From NCBI GenBank assembly GCA_041855665.1, contig JBHAEP010000046.1, forward strand, positions 1-7,402: 7,402 bases of DNA, given 5' to 3'. The position numbers and the translations under genes were made by a program. Shown here piece after piece: positions 1 through 5,349 of the stretch (within the stretch, counting starts at the first letter, position 1; each line of letters starts with the position of its first letter). The DNA comes from JBHAEP01 sp041855665. GTDB taxonomy: Bacteria; Patescibacteriota; Saccharimonadia; Saccharimonadales; Saccharimonadaceae. The notes beneath the pieces are model-generated. The model had not been told where the DNA came from, searched no databases, and worked only from the letters and a program-made list of their open reading frames with translations.

Positions 1-237
1 AATTGGTTCAAGTTTTATTAAATCCATCTGGTTGGCCGAAGCCATATCGACGGAACTAGCAAGTCTTAGCGACTTTTCGGCAGTTAATTGAATTTTACTC
101 GCCAATTCTCGTTTCTTGTCATCGGAAATATTTTGATCTTGAATCAAAAAAGAAAGCTGCCGAATCAAAACTAAAGGCGACTTTAGCTCATACGCGGCAG
201 CAGTAAATTGATTGTATAGATTTTTATCCCCGTCCAT
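1..237 (-). CDS. Histidine-kinase-like protein, N-terminal part, H-box His replaced by Tyr (partial)
   Basis: Only the first 79 codons are visible; the frame runs open off the left edge. The start is ATG at 235-237, directly preceded in frame by TAA, so no longer start is possible. Residues 11-30 match the HisKA dimerisation helix of sensor kinases (A-A-Y-E-L-K-S-P-L at 14-22, where the family has S-H-E-L-K/R-S/T-P-L). The second helix follows around residues 40-70. The phospho-acceptor His is a Tyr (codon TAT) at residue 16, so ordinary autophosphorylation should be impossible. No signal peptide, membrane segment or sensor domain precedes the helix, so the protein is probably cytosolic. The ATPase domain would lie beyond the edge. 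It could be a pseudokinase, a dimerising scaffold or a phosphatase-like partner of a response regulator. The HisKA-like reading is fairly secure; the function is not. Confidence 0.72.
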   Translation of the reverse strand, partial: MDGDKNLYNQFTAAAYELKSPLVLIRQLSFLIQDQNISDDKKRELASKIQLTAEKSLRLASSVDMASANQMDLIKLEPI

Positions 238-244
238 TTAGTAC

Positions 245-273
245 ATTGTACCAAATTTTAAACTAGGTGTTAA
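245..273 (-). promoter_or_regulatory. Promoter of the histidine-kinase-like gene (leaderless type)
   Basis: On the minus strand TTAACA (268-273) and TACAAT (245-250) are separated by exactly 17 bp, each one base off consensus. The predicted start is 1 nt before the ATG at 237 and no Shine-Dalgarno sequence is present, so the mRNA would be essentially leaderless. The -35 box lies inside the last codons of the upstream gene. Confidence 0.62.
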
Positions 274-457
274 TCGTAACCGTCTCTAGAAGTTTATCGA
301 AATCTTCTTTGAAAGTTTCAGCGTTTGACTGCAAAGTTACAGTTTTATCACGAACCCTAAACAGAATCATATAACCCTGAAGGTCCTGACTAAATTTACC
401 CTCAAGTCGCACCGCTGGAACTCCAGATATTACAGTAGCAGAAGATTTTAAGTCTCC
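263..457 (-). pseudogene. C-terminal continuation of the PsbP-like protein in the -1 frame
   Basis: Reading the minus strand from the codon GGA at 455-457 gives 64 codons ending at TAG 263-265. The peptide alternates strand-like and helix-like segments (for example G-V-P-A-V-R-L-E-G and G-Y-M-I-L-F-R-V-R) and ends in an amphipathic helix. This is what a PsbP-like domain lacks if it stops at 448. No plausible start codon with a Shine-Dalgarno sequence opens this piece, so it is not a separate gene. It joins the preceding frame if one extra A is present in the run at 458-462, or if the ribosome slips back one base there. A recent mutation, a sequencing error and programmed slippage all remain possible. 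Confidence 0.7.
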
Positions 458-918
458 TTTTTAACTAGCTCATCGTAACTAGAAATAACCTTGTCGTAGT
501 CCTCATTTAAGATTTTAATCCTCAGAGCATATGGAGTTTTGTCATCAATAGTCGGAATTGTAATTGGATGCATATAGGCTTCATAATCACTCCGATCAGA
601 GCCATCGTCCTCAACATATACGCTCCAGGTTTTTGGATAACTAAAAGTCAATCGACCAAAATCTTCAGGTCCAGCAAAAGTCCTAGTTGGCAATTTTTCA
701 CGTTCAGCGAAATCTTTCTCAAGCTTATCAGCCTGCTCCTTATTACTTTCTAGTACTGCCTTGGAAACTTTTTCATCCAAAAAAGTTTTGTTGTCCTTAT
801 ACTGAATATAGATATATCCAGCCAAACCGCCCACGCCGACAACGAGAACACCTAAAACTATCGTTGCGATCATCCATCCAGCCTGACTGCCTTTTTGATT
901 TTGAGTAATTTTATTCAT
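448..918 (-). CDS. Membrane-anchored PsbP-like protein, N-terminal open frame of a frame-broken gene
   Basis: This 156-codon frame has one membrane helix at residues 15-38 after a short, Lys/Gln-rich cytoplasmic tail. A charged helical stretch (about 44-76, likely coiled coil) follows, then an outer domain beginning near residue 80. The segment F-G-R-L-T-F-S-Y-P-K-T-W at 87-98 resembles the opening strand of PsbP/Mog1-like domains. That family link is inferred from pattern only. The frame ends at TAA 448-450 just after a run of five A's (minus strand, 458-462). The next 64 codons in the -1 frame (263-457) continue the same domain, so the intact protein would be about 218 residues. The ATG at 916-918 is chosen because a TATAAT box lies 8 bp upstream. 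The gene sits 43 bp after xseB on the same strand with its own promoter. The partner and role are unknown. Confidence 0.6.
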   Translation of the reverse strand: MNKITQNQKGSQAGWMIATIVLGVLVVGVGGLAGYIYIQYKDNKTFLDEKVSKAVLESNKEQADKLEKDFAEREKLPTRTFAGPEDFGRLTFSYPKTWSVYVEDDGSDRSDYEAYMHPITIPTIDDKTPYALRIKILNEDYDKVISSYDELVKKET

Positions 919-926
919 ATAAGAAA

Positions 927-955
927 ATTATAACGCTTACGCTAGCTAAAATCAA
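927..955 (-). promoter_or_regulatory. Promoter of the PsbP-like gene (near-leaderless)
   Basis: On the minus strand TTGATT (950-955) and a perfect TATAAT (927-932) are separated by 17 bp. The predicted start leaves a leader of about 2 nt before the ATG at 918. The whole promoter fits in the 43-bp gap after the xseB stop codon. Confidence 0.68.
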
Positions 956-961
956 TAAAAC

Positions 962-1156
962 CTAACCCCGTATAATATCTATTTTATTCTGAACGTCTTC
1001 AAGTCTAGCAATAACATCATTAGCAAACTCTACAGCTTCCTGATATTTATCTACAGCTTGATCGATATTAAAATCTTCACCACTAAACCAATCAATCTTT
1101 TCGCTTAGAGCCTCTAGACTTTGTTTAATTGTCATATCTTCCTGATTTTTATTCAT
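962..1156 (-). CDS. xseB: Exodeoxyribonuclease VII small subunit
   Basis: A 64-residue, almost wholly helical acidic protein that matches the XseB family in length (usually about 60-85) and pattern. S-L-E-A-L-S-E-K-I at residues 13-21, D-F-N-I-D-Q-A-V-D-K-Y at 28-38 and a final helix with R-L-E-D correspond to the family's two-helix hairpin. The small subunit binds the large subunit's coiled coil and is needed for activity. The complex degrades single-stranded DNA from both ends into short oligonucleotides in repair. The ATG at 1154-1156 overlaps the xseA stop by 8 nt, with GAGG 9 nt upstream, so the pair is probably translationally coupled. It ends with TAG at 962-964. The adjacent xseA makes the assignment firm despite the short length. 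Confidence 0.88.
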   Translation of the reverse strand: MNKNQEDMTIKQSLEALSEKIDWFSGEDFNIDQAVDKYQEAVEFANDVIARLEDVQNKIDIIRG

Positions 1157-2246
1157 AACTCTTTACCTCTGCTATAACTTTCTTATCTTTTAAATTAATC
1201 TCGATTTCTTTTCCGACCAAAATCTCACCTCGCACTATTGCATATCCCCTTGCCAACACCTTACTAGGATCCAATGCTGATAAGATATCCTTTTTTCGAT
1301 TCACATCCTGAAGTGTTTTTGTAATTTTATCATCTAAAACTACATTCATTTCTTCGATCTTATCATTAACTAAATCTTCAGCCCCAGATACATTTTCCTG
1401 AATTTGATCTAAAGCCCAATTGAGATTGTCTTTAATTCTCTCGATAAAAACTTTCTTGTCAGGAAAAATTATCTCAGCCGCATTACTGGGAGTTGAAGCG
1501 CGAAAATCAGCCGCAAAATCAACCAAAGTTTCATCAATCTCATGACCAATTCCCGTCACTACCGGTATGCGACTGGCGGCCACTTCTCGAACCAAAATTT
1601 CATCATTGAAGCTAGCTAAATCATCAGCGCTTCCGCCGCCTCGAATAATTACAGCCATATCTGGCAGATCATCTAATTGATTGGCCTTTTTTAAAGATTC
1701 GACGGCTTGATCGCTAGCACCGAGCCCTTGAACCTGAACATGATAAACGACAAATTCAACCCCACCCCAGCGCTCTTTTGCAATTTTCATAAAATCAGCA
1801 TAACCAGCAGACTCAACACTCGCTATAACGGCAACCTTGGATGGAATTTTTGGTAATAATCTTTTGCGCTCTGGAGCGAATAGACCTTCTTGTGATAATT
1901 TTTTAAATAATATTTCAGCTGATTTTTTCAAATCCCCTTCACCGATTGGCTGAATATTCTGAACAGTTAAGCTAAATTTACCCCAATCCGTAACTTTAGG
2001 AGTCGCCAAAACTCTCACTCGCATACCGTCTTCGATCGGAGTTCTAAGCTGCCAAATAGTCATAAAACAACTAACAGTACCTTCTGAATCTTTTAAGTCA
2101 AAAAATACAAATTTATTTTGATTTATCTTAAACTGCGAAACCTCGCCTTCTATTGTGATAGAAGTAAATGCATATTCAAGATTTTGATTTACAAGACCCA
2201 GAAAATCACCAACAGAAAATACTAAATTGTTATTTTTTTCGTCCAT
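1149..2246 (-). CDS. xseA: Exodeoxyribonuclease VII large subunit
   Basis: A 365-residue catalytic subunit of exonuclease VII, shorter than the E. coli enzyme (about 456). The N-terminal OB-fold (about residues 8-100) carries I-E-G-E-V-S-Q-F-K at 32-40 for single-strand binding. The catalytic domain holds R-G-G-G-S at 202-206, D-D-L-A-S-F-N-D at 208-215, G-I-G-H-E-I-D-E-T at 232-240 and D-F-R-A-S-T-P-S-N-A-A-E at 247-258, all family signatures. Residues 265-322 form a reduced coiled coil where small subunits bind, followed by the conserved L-D-P-S-K-V-L-A-R-G-Y at 325-335. The usual T-S-x-T-G-A-A segment is altered to A-S-V-E-S-A-G at 142-148. The ATG at 2244-2246 lies inside the end of the flippase gene (17-nt overlap) with no Shine-Dalgarno sequence, so translation probably depends on coupling. 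Confidence 0.95.
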   Translation of the reverse strand: MDEKNNNLVFSVGDFLGLVNQNLEYAFTSITIEGEVSQFKINQNKFVFFDLKDSEGTVSCFMTIWQLRTPIEDGMRVRVLATPKVTDWGKFSLTVQNIQPIGEGDLKKSAEILFKKLSQEGLFAPERKRLLPKIPSKVAVIASVESAGYADFMKIAKERWGGVEFVVYHVQVQGLGASDQAVESLKKANQLDDLPDMAVIIRGGGSADDLASFNDEILVREVAASRIPVVTGIGHEIDETLVDFAADFRASTPSNAAEIIFPDKKVFIERIKDNLNWALDQIQENVSGAEDLVNDKIEEMNVVLDDKITKTLQDVNRKKDILSALDPSKVLARGYAIVRGEILVGKEIEINLKDKKVIAEVKSYE

Positions 2247-3258
2247 ACTGAATCAAAGCATGTTGGTAAAAAACATAGCCAACACCGATAGTTATCAACA
2301 TCAAAATTACTCGCGCCACTAAAATTCCGGCGATAGCCACACTACCTTCCACTCCAGCCATAGCAAGGAATGAAACCATTATCAACTCGTAAGCACCAAC
2401 TCCACCAGGTGTTGCGATCAAAACCCCCGACAAGCTAGCTAAACCGTAAGCAATAAACACTGGAGCCGGATTTGCAGAACTTCCCATAGCCCAAAAAACA
2501 AACATAAACAAAGCGATATCGGCAACATTAGCTATAATCCCCCAGAAAAAAGGCAAAATCAAATTTGCTTTATGCTTCTTTAAGTCTACGTAATCTGTAT
2601 GTAGATCTGTAAAAAACTTATTTATAGTTGATTTCTTCAGCGGGCTTTTCTTTTTTCCAAAAGTCACTAGAATAATAATTTTATTCAAAACTCGATTAAT
2701 CCAAGCTGAGAATTTTTCGATACGGCATTTATTACCAATGACAAATATCACCGTTGCCATCACCGATACCATTGACACCATCAAAACAGCACTCAAAAGA
2801 AGAACATAGCGATTAACCATGTGGTCATAAGTCATGACTATCACGCTTACGATCAAAAGTGTGATAAAGCTAGCAAACTGCATAGAATACCGCACCACTT
2901 GAGCCATAGCCGCCTTACTGGCAGAAACACCGATAGTACCAAGCCTCCAAGTCATATACGACAACCCGCTAACACCTCCACTTGGCAAGACATGATTCAC
3001 GAAATTCATTTCCATAGAAAGCCGAACAGCTTGAGTCGGAGGAAGTTTAGCATTTTTACTAACCTTACGAAGATACGAAAACATCATTTCTCCGGCAGCA
3101 ATATGACCAACCATTACGGCAATAATTGTCAATGATAAAATCCACCAATTGACACCTTCTAGCGATTGCCAAGCCAAAACTAAATCGTTTCTAGCAAAAA
3201 ACAAAACTAAAAAGATTAAAATTACCGTTACAATACTTAATCCCGTTCTAAAAGACAT
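2230..3258 (-). CDS. Polytopic membrane protein of the LPG synthase TM / UPF0104 flippase family
   Basis: A 342-residue integral membrane protein with about seven to eight hydrophobic helices (roughly 7-23, 37-55, 123-144, 152-174, 233-257, 265-282, 290-303, 305-333). A Lys-rich cytoplasmic loop lies at 176-231. Two family signatures are plain: N-H-V-L-P-S-G-G at 88-95 and T-P-G-G-V-G-A-Y-E at 283-291, typical of the membrane region shared by MprF, AglD2 and related proteins thought to move lipids across the membrane. There is no aminoacyl-transferase domain, so it is not a full lysyl-phosphatidylglycerol synthase; the substrate is unknown. The start is ATG 3256-3258. A longer in-frame ATG at 3294 exists but would run through the promoter, and the TATACT box ends 6 bp before 3258. 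It overlaps xseA by 17 nt and leads the flippase-xseA-xseB operon. Confidence 0.86.
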   Translation of the reverse strand: MSFRTGLSIVTVILIFLVLFFARNDLVLAWQSLEGVNWWILSLTIIAVMVGHIAAGEMMFSYLRKVSKNAKLPPTQAVRLSMEMNFVNHVLPSGGVSGLSYMTWRLGTIGVSASKAAMAQVVRYSMQFASFITLLIVSVIVMTYDHMVNRYVLLLSAVLMVSMVSVMATVIFVIGNKCRIEKFSAWINRVLNKIIILVTFGKKKSPLKKSTINKFFTDLHTDYVDLKKHKANLILPFFWGIIANVADIALFMFVFWAMGSSANPAPVFIAYGLASLSGVLIATPGGVGAYELIMVSFLAMAGVEGSVAIAGILVARVILMLITIGVGYVFYQHALIQYGRKK

Positions 3259-3264
3259 AACTAT

Positions 3265-3293
3265 AGTATACACCAGCCCCGCTCTGCTGTACA
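3265..3293 (-). promoter_or_regulatory. Leftward leaderless promoter of the flippase-xseA-xseB operon
   Basis: On the minus strand TGTACA (3288-3293) and TATACT (3265-3270) are separated by 17 bp. The predicted start is the A of the ATG at 3258, giving a leaderless message. Its -10 box overlaps the -35 box of the divergent promoter, and its -35 box overlaps the other -10 box. Confidence 0.6.
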
Positions 3294-3295
3294 CT
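3267..3295 (+). promoter_or_regulatory. Rightward leaderless promoter of the TRM11-like methyltransferase gene
   Basis: On the plus strand TATACA (3267-3272) and TACACT (3290-3295) are separated by 17 bp, and the predicted start is the A of the ATG at 3302. The purine-rich AAGGG at 3296-3300 is only 1 nt from the ATG, too close for a Shine-Dalgarno sequence. The promoter is superimposed on the leftward promoter. Confidence 0.6.
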
Positions 3296-3301
3296 AAGGG
3301 T

Positions 3302-4468
3302 ATGATAGTTGCGATATTAGGACGCCAACCTGCAATTGGAATTGCTGAGTTGGAAAGAGTTTATTCAGAAGTTTTTTGGTGCAGTAAAGAAGCAGCCATT
3401 GTCGAAACTGATGTTTTTGATATTACAAAACTTGGAGGAACTCAAAAAGCTGGACGAGTAGTGGCTAAAATTAACCCTACGAGCTGGCACAATGTTAGTA
3501 AAAAAATTGTTCAAGCCTACTCTGATGCTTGGCGTCAAGCTGAAGGCAAAATCACTCTAGGGATTAGCGCTTACGGATTTGATGACGAAATATCTGCCCG
3601 AGATGTCCAAAAAACCGGCATTCTTTTAAAGCAGAAACTCAAAAAATCAAACGTCAGTCTACGACTCATTCCTCAAAACCAAACAGCTTTATCAACAGCG
3701 ACAAGCTTTCATAACAAACTTGGATATAGCGATAAAAAGATTGAGCTGATTGTTGTTAAAAACAATCAAGGTCGAATTTTCGTAGCTGAATCGATCGGGG
3801 TTCAAAACATCAACAATTACGCAGCACGAGACCAAGGTCGACCAAAGCGCGATGCATTTGTAGGAATGCTACCTCCAAAGCTTGCTCAAATAATCATTAA
3901 CTTATCGACCGGCCAGAAAAAATCAGGCACACTACTTGACCCATTCTGTGGCACTGGCGTAGTTCTCCAAGAAGCCGGACTGATGGGATTTGATGTTTAT
4001 GGGACGGATTTATCCGATAAAATGATAGACTTTACCAACGTAAATCTTGATTGGCTCAAAGAAAAATACAACCTAAAATTTAAAACAAAAACTCATCAAG
4101 GTGACGCCATCGACGTGGAGTGGCTGGAGAAAATTGATTTTGTAGCTTGCGAAAGCTATCTTGGGCAACCATTCTCCGCACCTCCATCACCAACGAAGTT
4201 GCGAGAAGTTCAAAAAACTTGTTCATTTATATTGAAAAATTTCTTTAAAAATATCTCTAATCAAATAGAATCAGGTACAAACCTCTGCGTGGCAATTCCA
4301 GCCTGGAAATCGTCTACTGGCGAATTCTCGCATTTAAATTTAGACGAAGCACTTAGAGATGCTAAACTTTCAAGGATTGAACTGAAAAATGTCCAGAACA
4401 ACCAGCTCCTCTACTACCGAGAAGATCAGGTTGTGGCGCGCGAACTTTTAATTTTGGAAAAAGATTAA
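3302..4468 (+). CDS. TRM11/TrmG10-type SAM-dependent RNA methyltransferase
   Basis: A 388-residue protein with an N-terminal THUMP-like RNA-binding half (about 1-165) and a C-terminal Rossmann methyltransferase domain. The linker Y-A-A-R-D-Q-G-R-P-K-R-D at 173-184 followed by V-G-M-L-P-P-K-L-A-Q at 187-196 is a strong mark of the Trm11/TrmG10 family, which makes N2-methylguanosine in tRNA. Motif I is D-P-F-C-G-T-G at 213-219. The acidic SAM-binding residue lies in Y-G-T-D-L-S at 233-238, and G-D-A-I at 267-270 follows. Motif IV, usually D/N-P-P-Y, reads E-S-Y-L-G at 284-288, so target specificity is uncertain. The start is ATG 3302; a longer open frame back to 3149 runs through the promoter and the antisense flippase gene. 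No clear terminator separates it from the rpmA promoter six bases after its stop. Confidence 0.85.
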   Translation: MIVAILGRQPAIGIAELERVYSEVFWCSKEAAIVETDVFDITKLGGTQKAGRVVAKINPTSWHNVSKKIVQAYSDAWRQAEGKITLGISAYGFDDEISARDVQKTGILLKQKLKKSNVSLRLIPQNQTALSTATSFHNKLGYSDKKIELIVVKNNQGRIFVAESIGVQNINNYAARDQGRPKRDAFVGMLPPKLAQIIINLSTGQKKSGTLLDPFCGTGVVLQEAGLMGFDVYGTDLSDKMIDFTNVNLDWLKEKYNLKFKTKTHQGDAIDVEWLEKIDFVACESYLGQPFSAPPSPTKLREVQKTCSFILKNFFKNISNQIESGTNLCVAIPAWKSSTGEFSHLNLDEALRDAKLSRIELKNVQNNQLLYYREDQVVARELLILEKD

Positions 4469-4473
4469 ACTCG

Positions 4474-4503
4474 TTGACAAGCGCTTGGTTTTTTTGATAT
4501 AAT
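4474..4503 (+). promoter_or_regulatory. Strong consensus promoter of rpmA
   Basis: Perfect TTGACA (4474-4479) and perfect TATAAT (4498-4503) with an 18-bp spacer containing a run of seven T's. The predicted start is near 4510, giving a leader of about 34 nt with AAGGAG at 4530-4535, 8 nt before the ATG. This is the only promoter in the window with both consensus boxes and a real leader, as expected for an abundant ribosomal protein. Confidence 0.88.
4478..4487. repeat. 10-bp palindrome over the rpmA -35 box, followed by seven T's
   Basis: CAAGCGCTTG is perfectly self-complementary and is followed by G and seven T's (4489-4495). It overlaps the last two bases of the -35 box and lies in the spacer. 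With no loop it would be a poor hairpin, so a terminator for the methyltransferase gene is doubtful; an operator or chance are alternatives. Confidence 0.4.
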
Positions 4504-4543
4504 TACAGGGATTGACTAATAATAACGCTAAGGAGTTTACCTC

Positions 4544-4816
4544 ATGTCACACGTTAAAGCAGGTGGTTCAAGTAAAAACATCCATAATAACGCCGGCCAA
4601 AGGCTTGGTGTTAAGCGTTTTGGTGGCCAAAAAGTAAAAGCTGGCGAAGTTCTCGTCCGCCAAACTGGTGCGACTAAAATCGCTGGCCCTGGAACATACA
4701 TGAGCCGCAACTTTACTATTCACGCTGCAGTTGATGGCGTAGTAGCCTTCAACAAAGTTAGCAAGCGAAAGTTTACTGGCAATACAGTTCCTCGAACAGA
4801 AGTTCTAGTAAAATAA
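4544..4816 (+). CDS. rpmA: 50S ribosomal protein bL27
   Basis: A 90-residue protein that matches bL27 along its length: H-V-K-A-G-G-S-S-K-N at 3-12, R-L-G-V-K-R-F-G-G-Q at 20-29, A-G-E-V-L-V-R-Q-T-G at 33-42 and D-G-V-V-A-F at 64-69. In the ribosome its flexible N-terminus reaches the peptidyl-transferase centre. There is no cleavable Firmicutes-type N-terminal extension. The start is fixed by AAGGAG 8 nt upstream. In many bacteria rpmA follows rplU and precedes obgE; here it stands alone between a methyltransferase gene and a convergent response regulator, with its own strong promoter and terminator. Expression as a single-gene unit is likely. Confidence 0.97.
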   Translation: MSHVKAGGSSKNIHNNAGQRLGVKRFGGQKVKAGEVLVRQTGATKIAGPGTYMSRNFTIHAAVDGVVAFNKVSKRKFTGNTVPRTEVLVK

Positions 4817-4821
4817 TAAAG

Positions 4822-4856
4822 TATCACCCTAGTATTATACAGGGTGATATTTTTTT
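4822..4856 (+). terminator. Rho-independent terminator of rpmA
   Basis: A perfect 9-bp stem (TATCACCCT at 4822-4830 with AGGGTGATA at 4841-4849), a 10-nt loop that can itself form a 3-bp extension, and a run of seven T's at 4850-4856. It begins 6 nt after the rpmA stop codon. Confidence 0.93.
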
Positions 4857-4863
4857 AATTAAT

Positions 4864-4902
4864 AAAAAACACTCCCCAGATTCAAAAACCTAAGGAGTGT
4901 TT
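4864..4902 (-). terminator. Rho-independent terminator of the response regulator gene
   Basis: On the minus strand AAACACTCC (4894-4902) pairs with GGAGTGTTT (4867-4875) across an 18-nt loop, and the stem runs directly into a T tract (4864-4869 as A's on the plus strand). On the plus strand the stem is also followed by TTTATTTTTT-like sequence, so it may act in both directions as a backup for rpmA. Confidence 0.85.
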
Positions 4903-4916
4903 ATTTTTTAAAACTA

Positions 4917-5300
4917 CTACTGATTTATGCCTAGATGATGTCGAACTCGAGCAATCACATCATCTATAACAACTTGAGATTTTACGATATACTCATCGGC
5001 GCCTAGACTCTCGGCACGCTCTCTGTCTTTTGGTTGACTCAAAGCTGTCAACATAATTACCTGAATATTGGTAGTTTCCGGCGTGTTGCGAATAATATCC
5101 AAAACATCAAATCCAGTAATTTTTGGCATCATAACATCAAGCAAAATTAAATCTGGCCGATAATCAAGCGTAACACTCAGAGCCTCCTCTCCGTTATGAA
5201 CCTCTTTTACATCGAAACCCTCAAGCTCCAATCGTTGCCTGTAAGTATCCGCCAATATCAAGTCGTCTTCGACTAATAGAATTTTTTTCTTCGTATCCAT
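4917..5300 (-). CDS. Stand-alone receiver-domain response regulator
   Basis: A 127-residue CheY-type receiver with nothing after it. The acidic pocket E11-D12-D13, the phospho-acceptor D55 in L-L-D-V-M-M-P, T85 in M-L-T-A and the switch K107 are all in place, so it should be phosphorylated normally. Y104 occupies the usual aromatic switch site. Lacking a DNA-binding or enzyme output domain, it must act by binding a partner or as a phosphorelay carrier. No histidine kinase lies beside it; the nearest in the window is the Tyr-bearing kinase-like gene at the left edge, about 4.7 kb away. It has its own promoter and terminator, so it is a single-gene unit, converging on rpmA. ATG 5298-5300 is the only good start. 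GGAG lies 4 nt upstream, but may fall outside the message. Confidence 0.92.
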   Translation of the reverse strand: MDTKKKILLVEDDLILADTYRQRLELEGFDVKEVHNGEEALSVTLDYRPDLILLDVMMPKITGFDVLDIIRNTPETTNIQVIMLTALSQPKDRERAESLGADEYIVKSQVVIDDVIARVRHHLGINQ

Positions 5301-5308
5301 ATAACTCC

Positions 5309-5337
5309 ATATTAAACCGTTTATGCTAAAAACTCAA
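5309..5337 (-). promoter_or_regulatory. Promoter of the response regulator gene (near-leaderless)
   Basis: On the minus strand TTGAGT (5332-5337) and TAATAT (5309-5314) are separated by 17 bp. The predicted start is 2 nt before the ATG at 5300. If this start is right, the GGAG at 5305-5308 is not transcribed; if the start is further up, it could serve as a Shine-Dalgarno sequence. Confidence 0.55.
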
Positions 5338-5349
5338 GTCAAACCACTA

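Larger units (their letters stand above)
3264..3296. repeat. Near-perfect inverted repeat forming a mirror-symmetric divergent promoter
   Basis: The left arm TAGTATACA (3264-3272) and the right arm TGTACACTA (3288-3296) are reverse complements at 8 of 9 positions, separated by a GC-rich 15-bp core. The axis is position 3280, which is also exactly midway between the two start codons (3258 and 3302). Each arm supplies the -10 of one promoter and the -35 of the other. The repeat could also be an operator for a dimeric regulator. Confidence 0.7.

Noticed and set aside
568..908. Plus-strand open frames at 568-753 and 687-908
   Set aside because: They lie wholly antisense to the PsbP-like gene, which has a promoter and a coherent domain pattern. 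They have no ribosome-binding site and no recognisable protein features.
2821..3135. Plus-strand open frame of 104 codons
   Set aside because: Antisense to the flippase gene over its signature motifs; its His/Ser/Thr-rich composition is that of a shadow frame.
3259..3294. 12-codon N-terminal extension of the flippase
   Set aside because: It would use sequence occupied by the promoter; the -10 box is placed exactly for ATG 3258.
3149..3301. 51-codon N-terminal extension of the methyltransferase
   Set aside because: It would run antisense to the flippase gene and through both promoters. The family begins at M-I-V-A-I-L-G-R, encoded from 3302.
4478..4495. Rho-independent terminator of the methyltransferase gene
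   Set aside because: The palindrome has no loop, so a real hairpin would have only about three pairs; the T run is also part of the rpmA promoter spacer.
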